From contig JAOVFP010000002.1 of assembly GCA_025738555.1 (NCBI GenBank), forward strand, positions 6,386,001 through 6,450,000: DNA of 64,000 bases. Direction: 5' to 3'. Under the pieces are notes generated by a model that was given only the letters and a program-made list of their open reading frames with translations, did not search any database and was not told where the DNA came from. This DNA comes from Cyathus striatus. Lineage: Eukaryota; Basidiomycota; Agaricomycetes; Agaricales; Nidulariaceae. Position numbers and translations under genes: made by a program. Of the stretch, positions 46,330 to 57,974 are shown one piece after another (position 1 is the stretch's first letter; each line of letters opens with the position of its first letter).

Positions 46330-48690
46330 GATTCACCTGTCGATGAGGAACAGCGTCGCGGAGGGTTCGCACCAAACCGCGCGCCTTGATGGATCCGGCG
46401 GGTTATCCTAAAATGTTACCACTTTTTGCAACCAATTGTAACAGTAGAGCCAGCACAAGCCTATAGAAACTCCGAAAAGAACACTAATATGGATTATTTA
46501 ATCCTGCGGCGACTCGAACATATTCATAGATACCTCCAATGAGGACCCTGCTCCCGGATGAAACAGGCAAACCGTGCAGCGATTATCTGATTTGGAATAC
46601 CAGCAACGCTTCTCTTTGATCTATTTCAGAACATGTCATACACCCATCCTCGCGAATCGTTAGGGTGCCAAGACTGTACAACAAAAACGCTGTGATCACA
46701 GTGATCTTCAGTCGAATCCCATTGCCGTCGGTGGCAGTGAAACCTTTCTGCTCGTACAGATTTGTTTAAATTTGAGCGTCAAGTCAGAGTGGCACTACAA
46801 ATAAGGCCTGATATCAATGAGAAACACACGAATATGCTTTTACCTCTCGGTCCTCTCCGATTGGATAGCAGAGGTTAGGGCGGCCCAGAGTGATCCGCTT
46901 GGAAAAGGGGGATGTTAACAGGGAAACGAGGTTTTAGGGTGCCAATAGGAAGCGGGTTGTAGCGTACCCATGACGCGGCGTGCGGAGGAGGGCGGTACGA
47001 ACGCTATGGCTCGGGCGAGATTAGCGTTGACCCCATTGAGTTCAAATCCACCAGAGAATCACCGAATTGCGTTTGTTTTGGGTTCAAAGAACGTATGGCA
47101 AGCTGAATCAGTCCGAGGCTGGCGGGGTGTTGGCCTACGTAAGTAGAATTTTATGAGAAAAAGCTCAGAGAAGGTTGAGAACTCGACTTTGGAGTGGGCG
47201 TTGACGGCATAGTCTTAGCTTTCACCAACCCAGACCAGGATTTCTCGACTACCTACGATAATAAGACAAAGGTGGGTTGATTACGATAGGACGCGTGTAA
47301 TAATTGGTTATCCGTCATTGAGAAGGAGTATGTTGGATTAACGGAGCATACGGTGTGGCGGTGGCAAATGAGGAAGCCTTCACGCGAAGCAAATTGTTAT
47401 ATGCGTAAGAAAATACCATTATTTTCACCGACGGCTGACAATAAAAGCGTGCTGTACCTTGTTGAAATTATTGTCATTAGTAATGCTAATGACAAGGACG
47501 AGAGGTACCTGAGTTACGGGATGACTGCATACCTAATCCTTCGCGGAGTGGCGGCGGCGACGGGACTTCATGATGCGGAGGATATGCTCATTTCAGGATA
47601 TATGAGAGCGGCATTATACGAGCAATACCACGAAAGCGTAGATCGACACTAGCTATACCTCTTGACCACACTGTAAGTTTCGTAGTGGGGCATAGAGCGA
47701 ACATATCGTATCGTTGAAACGCTTATTGTAGGGGACGAGCATACTACTGTACGATATGTGGGTCATTACAAAACCTAGGAAAAGTTCCATGATTAGCTTA
47801 CAAGAGACACAGCTTCTTCAGCAAAACTTTGGCAAAACTCTTGCTTATTACGAGCGTGAAGAAAGTTAGCACTGTGTCGGTAAACTTGAACATCTTGATT
47901 CTTTCTGAATGATACATAGGCATATATAAAGTCAGTTAGCAGAAGATGACACTGATCTAAGGCTGAATAAGTTCGAAGGCGGAAGGGATGTCGGAAGTTG
48001 GTCGGAAGTGGTACATAAGTCAAAAAGAAGCCGACGTCCTTACTTCAGTTTCGTGTTACGTGAGAAATGTTACGTAACGTTTTCTCATTGCCTCGGCCTC
48101 AACTCCAACTCCATAGACCAGTCCCACAGAGAAGCTTATCAGGAGCCCCTTTGCTACCTTCAGATTTTACAGCATACCATCGTGTCGTAATGCAAGCATA
48201 AACATACGAGTATATTTAATATTACCTAGTTCAGGTACTTACTTACCAACGCAATACCAACGTCACTCAACATTTCAGGATTTATTTAACTTACTTAACT
48301 AGCGCCGGCAGCAAAAAGTCTTAGGAATGGGGTTCATAAAAGAGTAAGAGAGGAAGAGGAGCGTGCTACTTTCCCAAGACAAAACAATATTACAGTTTTC
48401 TACGAGTTTTCTACACGAGATATATACCACCAGCTTGAGTACTTGAGTCAAGAGGTGTCAACAATCCAAATCATGAACACGATGTTATATTTCGCGTTTA
48501 AGCTGTACCCCACCCCCCCTACCCCTCCCCCACCTTCCTATTATAGTAATTATTACATAATCATATGCCAGCTTGCATATCTTTCGACCTGCTCTCACTC
48601 GATATCCAGCATTCTTCTTGCATTCATCATCGCAGAACCAGTTGTCCGTAGGTATTTCAACTAGGCCTCGACATGTAAGATGATACTGAG
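46330..48690. other. Stretch without recognisable genes
   Basis: The longest frame (47353-47652, plus, 99 codons) has mixed composition but no family signature and no supporting splice or promoter signals. I see no repeats of note. Confidence 0.5.
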
Positions 48691-48699
48691 TGATTGTGA

Positions 48700-49762
48700 A
48701 TATGTTGTATTTAAGGGAAATAAGTACTCACAACGAAGTCACAGCCCGGTGAGTTACACTTCAAGAGCTCATTTGGTGAGATCTTCGCCTCACACTCAGG
48801 ATCTGCACAGATCATCTCCTCCTCCTCATCTATAACTTCAAATTTTCGACAACAGGATGTTCTAGGAGGCAAGGTTCCTGGTAGGATTTTATATCATCCA
48901 CTACACATTCATGTTTAGTAAGTTGTCTGACCTTCTATGTTGTTAGGAACTTCGATTCTATCACTGGCATGTGGACTAGTTTGTCTGTTATTGGTCTGTC
49001 CATTCTCGGTTTGTCCGTTCTCGACAGTCCCACTAACCTGCTCCTCATCAGAGCTGTCACATGTTGTGGTCATGAATTTTACTGCAATTAAAACAAGAGG
49101 TTTGATTTTCCATGGTCTTGGAGGAGCTCGATTTTGGGCTAACTTGCAAACAGGAATGTGAATGCAGTATTAATTTCTTGTGCTGAATATGAATGTCCCA
49201 AGGTAACACCTTGTTTTTGTGAACAAGAAATGGGTATGACAAAGAAGGATGCATGTTCTCTGGAAGCACAAGCTCATATCCAGGGCATTCATTTCTGCAC
49301 AATGTACGAGGTTGTGCTATCTCTATTTGATTTCTATCTTCTGGCTGAGTTGCATTGACAGTAGATTCCTCCAGTGAAGTAATATCTGCATTCAAGTTGT
49401 CTGATACAATCATATCTGCAGGTGGAGGAGCATTTGGTGGCTCAGGTGGTAACTGTTGGGCTATGTACATTGAAAAAAATAATCAGTAAGGTGTAAACTA
49501 CTTAATGTGAATATGTAAGTACCTTGTTTAGTCCGTTTCACAAAGAAGCTATTAATCGACGGTGTAGAGGACACTGCTGCATGATTTTTATGATGTGTAC
49601 CAGTTCCTTTCACCGCCAAATGCTATCTTTACATCCAATTTGCAGACATCACAAAAACGTGTTGATGACTCGTTGAATTCAGTAGCCTTGATGATCAATT
49701 AGATATTACCAAGATATGATTTTCTTGGAACTCACATTGTTCTTCTTTTTAGATTTTCCCAT
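48700..49762 (-). pseudogene. Transposon-type zinc-binding protein, decayed
   Basis: Read on the minus strand from MGKSKKKN (49762), an intron leads to 'FCDVCKLDVKIAFGGERNW' and a following 'HHKNHA', a BED-like C2-H2 arrangement. The tyrosine-to-histidine junction is out of frame by one base. Further exons give 'STPSINSFFVKRTKQ' and 'CPGYELVLPENMHPSLSYPFLVHKNKVLPWDIH', then a pair of cysteines ('CFNCSK'). Near 48760-48850 is another Cys cluster ('CADPECEAKI..LKCNSPGCDF'). The 'C.GY..YPF..H...LPWD' pattern recalls proteins encoded by fungal DNA transposons. The shift and the unclear 3' end make it more likely a relic than a live gene. Confidence 0.45.
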
Positions 49763-50504
49763 CGTTCAGAGAAAAATAGAATGATCTGTTAAACATTGGG
49801 TCTGTATTTACTACACTTATGTACCAGTCCATGGCCAGAACACATAGACCGTGAACTTACCACTTAAAATTGCCTTTATAGGTACACAAATTCCCACTAC
49901 CTTTTAAGGTAGTTGGGTTATAGGGACGTCTCGATTTCCCTATAAGGCGATTTACAGGTTCGTGAACGGGATCTCAACCTGATTGGCTGGAGCCTTGTGA
50001 CTGTCTTGTGACCGCTGACGAATTTCGCTCGTCTCAGATCCTTTCGCCCCCTGTCATCATCTCCTCGTTTTTGCCTTTCCCGCTTACTTTGCCACTCGTT
50101 CAATCTTTCCCTTGTCATTAACGTCACCATGTTTTCTGTCTTTTACGTTTTCTAGGCAGTTTATAATTTCTAGTCACGTCATCAAATCATACTCGCTCCT
50201 CACACTGACACCTGTGCTGTCAGAACGTTGCTGGTACTGGCATGGTTGCCCAACGACGGTCTCGACGCTCCCAACTTTCGCATCCGATTCTTTGATGAGA
50301 CTGATGAGCGCCCACGATCTCAACTGGTGCGACTGGAGGGGCACTATTGCGGATGTCTTTTCCACATTGCACGTATGTTACGAAGGTACGTGTCTCCATG
50401 ATCCTACCGCTACCTTTCCGTATCTTCCTTCTCTCCATTTACCCCTCTTCCGTCCACGCCTCCTCCCTCGCCTTACCCACCTTCCATCCGGGACGGACGA
50501 AAAA

Positions 50505-51669
50505 CGACACCTTACACATGTGGAAATCCCGGCCACATGTGTGGCTAGGGAAATCCACACATTCCCACGGGAAATTCCACACATTGCTAAGTTAGACCCA
50601 CACTTTGTTAAGTATAAATAATAATAATAATAATAATAATAATGGGCTGTCACACTACATAACTTAAGTTACGACCGCAGTATGTACGTCACGTGACATA
50701 CAGTGCCGATCAAAAGTATTGCACACACAAAATACAAACAAACAAGATTGCGAGAAACATAACTTCCCTCAAAGTCGCTCAAATCTCTTCATGTAAAATG
50801 TAGATATATAATACACGACTTTCCCTATCATAATATGATTTTTGCAAATTTATATATACACAGAATAATGCAACAGGAAGTGATGAAAAAAGGTGAGGTT
50901 TTGACTGTATTGCATGCTTTACCACATTACTTGGGCTTGATGAAATTATGTGCATTTTAAGTATGTTATTATACTGCTTAAGAGCTTTAATACACGTCAT
51001 TGAACATAAAATTCGGAGCTGTATATCATTTTCTATTGTCGAAGCGTTCTGGAGACTTTCGCTATTTTTAGCGTAATTTGGCTATTTTTAGCAAAAGTCT
51101 CCAGAACGCCTCGACAATAACAAATGATATACAGCTCCGAATTTTATGTTCAATGACGTGTATTAAAGCTCTTAAGCAGTATAATAACATACTTAAAATG
51201 CACATAATTTCATCAAGCCCAAGTAATGTGGTAAAGCATGCAATACAGTCAAAACCTCACCTTTTTTCATCACTTCCTGTTGCATTATTCTGTGTATATA
51301 TAAATTTGCAAAAATCATATTATGATAGGGAAAGTCGTGTATTATATATCTACATTTTACATGAAGAGATTTGAGCGACTTTGAGGGAAGTTATGTTTCT
51401 CGCAATCTTGTTTGTTTGTATTTTGTGTGTGCAATACTTTTGATCGGCACTGTATGTCACGTGACGTACATACTGCGGTCGTAACTTAAGTTATGTAGTG
51501 TGACAGCCCATTATTATTATTATTATTATTATTATTTATACTTAACAAAGTGTGGGTCTAACTTAGCAATGTGTGGAATTTCCCGTGGGAATGTGTGGAT
51601 TTCCCTAGCCACACATGTGGCCGGAACTTCCACATGTGTGGCCGGGGTTTCCACATGTGTAAGGTGTCG
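50505..51669. repeat. 1.17-kb near-perfect palindrome
   Basis: The left arm (50505 to about 51063) and right arm (about 51098-51669) are near-identical inverted copies around a spacer of only about 34 bases ('cgctatttttagcg...'). Even the (TAA)n tracts and a 73-codon frame are mirrored. The right arm has one extra 'acatgtgg' unit near 51620-51640. The outer arms contain repeated 'ccacatgtg' and 'cccacgggaaattccacac' words and CACGTG. Confidence 0.92.
50701..51452. mobile_element. Mariner-like foldback at the palindrome centre
   Basis: The ends read CAGTGCCGATCAAAAGTATT on both strands, and TA flanks them (50699-50700, 51453-51454). Ends beginning CAGTG.CGATCAAAAGT are typical of Tc1/mariner-type elements. 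The inside is only the two arms, so there is no transposase. It lies exactly at the centre of an outer palindrome ('gtcacgtgaca' TA 'tgtcacgtgac'). Confidence 0.75.
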
Positions 51670-53972
51670 TACTTCGTACCTCCCCCCTTCCATCCACCTC
51701 CCCTCGTATCTCTCCTCTTTCTTCCTTCTTCTCTTTTTGTTCTTCTCTTCTTCTTTCTCTTCTTACTTCGTCTTCTTCTCTTTCCTCTTTTCTTCTTCTT
51801 CTTTCTTCATTTTCTTTTCTCTTCTTCGTTTCTCTTTCCTGTCCTTACCCACCTTCCGTTATCCAGCAATTCAGCTACATCAACGGAATAGACCTCAGGA
51901 AAGGAACACAAGAACATTGGGGTACATATCCCTCTCCCTCTCTCTCAATGGGCAGTGCCAGCATCCACTCGGACACATCGCATGTAAGGATCCTCTCCCG
52001 AGATCCGAAACACCTCCAACCCGCCCTACAGGCAGCACCTCGTTCTTCGGTGCACAAAAACACGTTCCCACCGCAGACGACATCGGTACACCAGGACGTC
52101 TTGCAGGTCTCCTTCCCACCCATCACTTGGTAGCTATTCGTGGTGGACTACTCTTACATCGCTGCCATATCAGGCCTCTGCTAATCCCTGCTCTGCAGTT
52201 AAAACGCTACACGAAGGCATTGTCAGTGTTTCACCAGACCTCTACGTTGGCTATACTCCTTTGGTGTGAGAGTTCTTGATTGGTTGAAGTTCAAGTTACT
52301 AACTTGCACTAGGCCAATTAGTGGACAATGAGCACGCTGATACGAAGCGTCACGGGTGGCTGACACCAGCGTTTGAATAATGGGTGCGTTAACGCTCATT
52401 TTCTATTGCAGTCGTCCCAACTCAATTCATTGACCGATCAAAACGGGGCTCGAGGGAGAAATAGAGCTGAGGTTCCTAGCCCTCCTTTCTCCGGTCCTGT
52501 TGCACATCGTCGTTTCCACTAACATTGTCTCTTCCTCCAGCAACTGTACTTGTGCCGTGTTCTGTATCGGTTTATTGTGATACGCTTTTTAATTACCCAC
52601 CCATCCCGTACCACAACATCATATTCATTATCTTTCCTAGCTATTTGCCATTTCGCTATTTCTTTACCTACATCTCTCACTGCCTTTCCTTCTAACTTAC
52701 TCACTTATCCTTTATACTATCTTTCTCTTCATGTGTCTGCTCTTTTCTCGATACATGCGCGAATATATGCATTAGGCGGTGTTGAGGCGCATCATGTCAT
52801 CGATGTTGCCTCCCCACGTTCCAGCCGTTCACCTTCAGCAATGTGATGTCTTCCATCCCCCAATTTTCATTCTCATTGGTGGCGGTACATGATGTTGGTC
52901 AATATGTCTCTACTCGGAGCCTCCCCTGCTCTCCGAAAAATTTCGACACGTTTTTCAGGGAGTAGACTGAGAAGTCTTCCCTTTCCTTCGAGATGGAGAT
53001 ATGTATGCCGTTACATTGCTGCTCGAAACGTCGAGTCCCACCGCTCAAAGTCCTTTAGCCATATCTTGGGCCCATCACTGCTAAATTGGTCCAATGGCTG
53101 GACAATTCTGCCTGGTTCAGAGTATGTTTATTTCCTTATTTTAAACCACCCTGTTTATGATCTATTCCTATTCCAGACTTATGAACTTCAAATTCAAGGC
53201 ATCTATCACTATCACTATTAATGTAGTATATTATTGTCCCTCCCTGTGTTTAACCACTTATTAATTCAGACTTATTATGGTAAATAAATGTCAGTTAAAT
53301 GAGGTGGTAGTGGGCCCTGCCACTTGTTGGCCCTATTTCTTTATGTAATTTGATTGTATGGAATTATGGTCCAAAAATGTTCCGTGAAACTCCATGTTTT
53401 TTTGCGTTTAAGGTACACCTTGACCTACCCTCCCCCCCTACGTCGTGTCTTGGAATTAGCCGCTGAGTACCTCTTGACTTGAGTCCTTGACCATGCGGCG
53501 ACAGTTGCAATGACATTTGTTTCAATTTTTACCGGTGTCCGACAACGGATTGTGCTATATGTATCCGACGGCACTCGAAGTGCTTACTTAAATTTATAGG
53601 TGGGATAAGTAATGCTTCTGAGCTCACGCTACGCTACGCAACTTACAGTCCGCATGATAATCGTGACAAACATTTTGTCATGCTAAATTGTCAATGTCTT
53701 ACTTTATTTGTTTGAAAGCTTTCAAGCTGCCGATTGCACGGCTTTTTGCGCCAAAATAAGACCTACCGTGACGCGTACACAGGCGTACACCGGAATAATT
53801 TCTAATTCAAGTATGTTTTTGGTATGCTTACCGCACATGGATACCCTTCGCTTGCATATCCACTCATGTACATGACACACGGCACTAGCTATTACAAATA
53901 AAGTTTACATGACGCCCTTTCTTCTCCGTTTTACATGTAGATATAAGGAGCTGGCGTATTTGACACTCTGGT
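51670..53972. other. Stretch without recognisable genes
   Basis: It includes a pyrimidine tract (51680-51850, runs of TTC/TCT) and a region near 53300-53345 that matches the right end of the block at 1787-3412. Plus-strand frames across the pyrimidine tract are low-complexity. Confidence 0.5.
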
Positions 53973-53980
53973 TATAAAAG
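53973..53980 (+). promoter_or_regulatory. TATA box of the aldo/keto reductase gene
   Basis: TATAAAAG lies 92 bases upstream of the ATG at 54072, a usual distance for fungal promoters. Confidence 0.5.
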
Positions 53981-54071
53981 ATCGTTGAACAAAGAGAAAA
54001 GAGACCGCCAGACCCTCAACCCACCTACTACTATTTTAGTCTCTTCCCAGCCACTCAATCTCGGATATACA

Positions 54072-55620
54072 ATGGTTAAGAACATAATCAAGATTGGAAA
54101 TAGTACCAATGTCACTGTTGCTAAGATAGGCGTATGTCATTTCTTTTTGATACAAGTTGGACAATGATGGATATATTCGACCATGTAGCAAGGTCTGGTG
54201 TTTATGACGTGAGTTTATCCAAAACTTGTGCAGTCCCACAATACTGACTAAGCTCATCTCAAGCGCGGTGCCACACCTGTTCCAGACGAAATCTGCTTTG
54301 AGTCTCTCAAAGCAGGAATCGATGCTACCCCAGAAGGAGCAAAAATGATGCTCAATAGCGGTATGATCTTCTTTCATGCCTTGAATTTCCAATCCTTATA
54401 TGTATACAGGTGAATTTTATGGGCGTGACCCACTGACCGCGAACATCGAGCTCCTTACTCGTTTTTTTCGAAAGGTACCCAACATACGCAGATAAGGTTT
54501 TCCTTTCTGTGAAGGTTGCCATCTTTTTCGTTCAGCGTTTGAGATCAATACTCATAATGATCTAGGGAGCATTCGATATCGTCAAGAACGAGCCAAATAA
54601 TTCACCTGAAAATATTCGGCGCAGTGTAGATAATATCAATACTCTCCTTCGGGGAACTAAGAAGTTGGATCTCTTCGAATGTGCCCGCGTCGATCATAAC
54701 TACGCAATTGAGGACACCACGCGAGTGCTTTCCCAACTCGTAAAGGAAAGGAAGTTCGATTATATTGGGATGTCTGAATGCAAGGCGGAGACTATTCGAA
54801 AGGCAAATGTTGTAAGTGTCCGTTAATCAAAAATCTTTAAATACCATTGTTCATCGGAGACTATAAAGGTACATCCCGTCGCAATCGTGGAGATCGAAGT
54901 TAGCCCTTGGATGTATGAGAAGGAGGGCAAAGATGGTATGGCTTTCTCATTTGCGTTATTGAAATCCAGACAAGTATTCTTCCCAGTCATCCAAATGTGC
55001 AAAGAGCTCGGTATTTCAGTAGCTGCCTGTTCGTAAGTCGCCAAGGTTTAAATACCTTGAAAGACCGGTGTACTAACAATTAATTAGGCCGCTTGGGCAA
55101 GGCGTGCTGACCGGCAAGATCACCAAAATCGACGATCTCGAACGTAAGCTTTCTGCTAAAAAGATCATACTATGCTATTTATATATACTTCATTTTAGCC
55201 GGTGACTTCCGCCGTAACTTTGCACGTTTTCAGGAGGAGGTAAGTTCGGACTTCAGAAATCTCGAATATATCATTAACCTGTGCTCCAGAACTTGAAGCA
55301 CAATCTTGCCCTTGTCGATACGATCAAGAATATAGCGGCTAAGAAAGGATGTACTGCAGCCTAGCTATGCATTGCTTGGGTTGGCACTAGAGGAGAACAT
55401 GTCATACCTATTCCAGGATCTTCGCAAGTATCCTACTATGTGCTTTGTGGCGATCAAGCTAATTCGTGTTTACAGTCGCAAAGAAAGAACATTGGAGAAT
55501 TTGGAGGCCGGGGATGTGTCACTCAGTCCTGAAGAGGTAAAGGAAATTGACGATATTATAGATAGCTTTGAGGTTCGTGGCGGTCGATACACCGGTAATG
55601 ACGAGCTTCTTTGGCGCTAG
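54072..55620 (+). pseudogene. Aldo/keto reductase (pyridoxal reductase-like), broken
   Basis: Exons give 'MVKNIIKIGNSTNVTVAKIG', 'QGLVFMT', 'ATPVPDEICFESLKAGIDATPEGAKMMLNSGEFYG', 'YPTYADKVFLSVKG', 'DLFECARVDHNYAIEDT', 'VSPWMYEKEGKD', 'ACSPLGQGVLTGKI', 'HVIPIPGSS' and 'NLEAGDVSLSPEEVKEID'. This is the order of an NADPH-dependent aldo/keto reductase barrel, with the conserved FYG tyrosine. Three defects are visible: a T run (54462-54468) that is one base too long for frame, a TAG at 55362-55364 where the family has Gln ('TAA*LCIAW'), and no phase-keeping splice after 'FMT'. The last intron appears to use a GC donor. It has probably lost activity, unless the T run and stop are sequence errors. 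Confidence 0.8.
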
Positions 55621-55809
55621 GTTTTTGGGAATGAATGACTAGTATTGGCATTTACCTATCAATGCACTTCAGGTTACTATAAATGATCATTTTGGTGCAT
55701 CCGAACTTGTTCTATAAATCATACACACATATTTCGACATTCATGCAGGAAAATGGCATGTACAGAGTATTCAAGATTTAGTCAAGTAATCAAGCAAGTC
55801 CAACACTCG

Positions 55810-56094
55810 CTATTCTTCCAATGCTTCACTGTGGTTAGGAATACTCACTGCCTGATTATATCGAGCATAACGGTGCTTTATCCTCTCTTCTTCACCCTCT
55901 GGCATCAAAGAGACTAGTCTGATACATTCTCGAATAAGATCATTACGACGTTCAATGTCTTCGGGAGTTTTGGGTGGCTCGTGGTCGTTATGACCTTCAT
56001 CTTCATGAGTGGCAGACTCGAATGTATCCTCCAGCTCCAGCTCAAAATCTGGCAATGAGCGAGGATTTGGGAGCGGGGCGTAGCAATTAGACAT
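55810..56094 (-). CDS. Small acidic protein, hypothetical
   Basis: A single 94-residue frame starts MSNCYAPLPNPRSLPDFELELED. It has an acidic middle ('ATHEDEGHNDHEPPKTPEDIERR') and a helical C-terminus. A TATA box lies 92 bases upstream and the intergenic context is clean, which supports a real gene. There is no domain I can name. A second start with a similar beginning lies upstream at 56519. Confidence 0.6.
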   Translation of the reverse strand: MSNCYAPLPNPRSLPDFELELEDTFESATHEDEGHNDHEPPKTPEDIERRNDLIRECIRLVSLMPEGEEERIKHRYARYNQAVSIPNHSEALEE

Positions 56095-56185
56095 AGTGGC
56101 TTGATTTGGAGTCGTGTATTCCAGGGAAGAAGGAGAAGCGATAAGCAGAAACTGAGTTCAGAAGAACAGTAAACTGATTATTGCT

Positions 56186-56193
56186 TATTTATA
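56186..56193 (-). promoter_or_regulatory. TATA box of the small acidic protein gene
   Basis: TATAAATA on the minus strand, 92 bases before the ATG at 56094. Confidence 0.45.
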
Positions 56194-56429
56194 GGATTTG
56201 ACTGTCCGTCAATAGTTGGTGAGTAGGGTCAAAGAGGGTCAAACGCAGTGATTTGGATCGACGGTCAAAGCTAAGTCAAAGCTAAGTCGCGGGTTCATAT
56301 CAAATCAAAGCAGATTCATACCATTAGTTTATCATATTATCGATTAAAGAAATCGAAGGGAAGACTGTATATATGATCACGCAGCGTTGAAGAGGTCAAG
56401 GTTTCACGATATTATAGATGTCTGTCTAG

Positions 56430-56519
56430 CTATTGGTTGTTAGACGCATCGATGGGAGTTACGTACTCGTTCACTGTCGGAGGCGAACCTGAGGGGAATG
56501 GGGTACAACAGTGAGACAT
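56430..56519 (-). pseudogene. Possible truncated relative of the small acidic protein gene
   Basis: The frame begins MSHCCTPFPSGSPPTVNE, similar in pattern to MSNCYAPLPNPRSLPDFE. The sequence upstream of both ATGs is also related ('agaaactgagtt', 'ttgctta'). It runs into GTACGT, a possible donor, and then a stop after 29 codons. I could not find a second exon. Confidence 0.3.
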
Positions 56520-57211
56520 ATTGGCTGCTTTGGGGATGTGTATTTGAAAAGGGAGATGCAGTGTGTAGAAACTGAGTTAATAAATACAGGAGGATAATTC
56601 TTGCTTACTTAGAAAGATTTACTTGTCGACAAAGCATCGTGAAAGACCCGGTCAGACTATCTGCCATAGGAAGCCAAAGCTGAGTTGAAGTACAGTTGGT
56701 CCATAGTTTCTGACCAGAGAAAACGAGGAGAGCGGCGCCGCCGGTCAGGTCACTTTTGCGCATTTGGAGGTTGTGTATATCGCTCAGCAACATACCAGAA
56801 ATCGTTTAAAGGTATGCTTCAACCGAAAAACCAGTACGAAAATGAGGTATTAAACTTGGTAGAACCGTATTTTTGAGTTTTAGCCAGTTGGTGGAAAGGT
56901 TGGAAGAGGTTGGGTAGAGGGCCTACCGACTCGATTTGCCGCGAAGTCGATGGATGCATCATGTTGGAATCTGGGTGAATGTGTCGGGACTCGGACTTGC
57001 TCGGACCTGCAGTGTGTCAGAGTGTATCGGACCCGGACCGTGTCTGAATCTGATGGGTGTCTCTACTTAGTCTACCACTGCCGCTGATACATGGATACCA
57101 GTCTGTCATTGATCGATTCTTTACACGCATTTCAGAGCCCTAAGTCTTTTTTACTAAGCTCACCCAGTACTTGCCTACCGCGCCGTTTACACTAACCCTG
57201 CAACAACTTAA

Positions 57212-57959
57212 TCATCGGCAAGACTCATCGTCAATCCTCCAGTACCCGATCATATTAGGCCTATTAAAGCTACCCTGTTAAACATAACACTAATGTCAGA
57301 AGAGGACAACCATATGTTTTATAGTAAAAAAAAGAATTACCCAGTCTTCGCAATGATCTGGCCCATCGAAGTGTTTACCGCGGAAGTCCGCGGGAGCCTT
57401 AATGCAAACATCACGCCAGTCATATGCATCATCAGGTGAGAAATGCTCTAAGTGTTGTTCGATTTCCTATTTATGAAGCAAAATTGAGACTTGGGATGAA
57501 CGCCATAAAAAAGGCCGAAAAGGCTAACCCGCAATCCAGAGCCAAGCGCTGTACATCCCTAAAGATATAACCATAACGAAGTCAGAAACGTTCGAAAATG
57601 AGTTTGATAGAGCTTGCATTGTCTTCATATTGATTCCACCTGGGCTTACAACCGGGCTCGTCAAAATCTACCACCCAATATCCCCACACTCCTTGTTCTC
57701 CCAAGTCATCACACCACGAAGGCTTCACTTCTCTCCCATGTATCCTCGCAGCTGTCTCCATACAAGCCGTAATGCGATCTCCTGCATACTTCTTGGGAAT
57801 GTGCTGTAATGTGGACCAGTACCGTCTGCTGTTGTAGCTCTCACATTTGCCAACGCTTAGCTGATCCCAAAACATCCCCACTTTTTGACGTTCTAGCTCT
57901 TCACCTTTACGCTTTTCCATCCACAGCATAGCTAGCAGAAAAAGGGTAACAACCTCCAT
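57212..57959 (-). CDS. Cysteine-containing tandem-repeat protein, membrane-anchored or secreted
   Basis: Four exons (57618-57959, 57529-57558, 57341-57466, 57212-57274) join in phase to 186 residues. The N-terminus is hydrophobic (MEVVTLFLLAMLWMEKRKGEE). Two related units follow. The first runs from 'GKCESYNSRRYWSTLQHIP' through 'ACMETAARIHGREVKPSWCDD' to 'GVWGYWVVDFDEPGC'. The second runs from 'GCTALGSGLREIEQHLE' through 'DVCIKAPADFRGKHFDGPDHCED' to 'MIGYWRIDDESC'. I recognise this as an uncharacterised basidiomycete family with a repeated 'C...P..(I/F)(H/R)G......(C)' and 'G.W.(V/I)D' motif. Intron 1 has a GC donor (GCAAGC), as the frame and conserved 'GCTALGSGLR' require. Function unknown. 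Confidence 0.75.
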
Positions 57960-57974
57960 ATGGCTTGAAGCCAG

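Noticed and set aside
47353..47652. 99-codon plus-strand frame
   Set aside because: No recognisable motif, promoter or splice context. Kept only as part of the gene-poor stretch.
50779..51374. Pair of identical 73-codon frames on opposite strands
   Set aside because: They are mirror images created by the palindrome and read non-coding arm sequence.
51500..52279. 259-codon plus-strand frame
   Set aside because: It crosses the palindrome arm, a (TAA)n tract and a pyrimidine tract. Its composition is low-complexity Phe/Ser/Leu with no domain.
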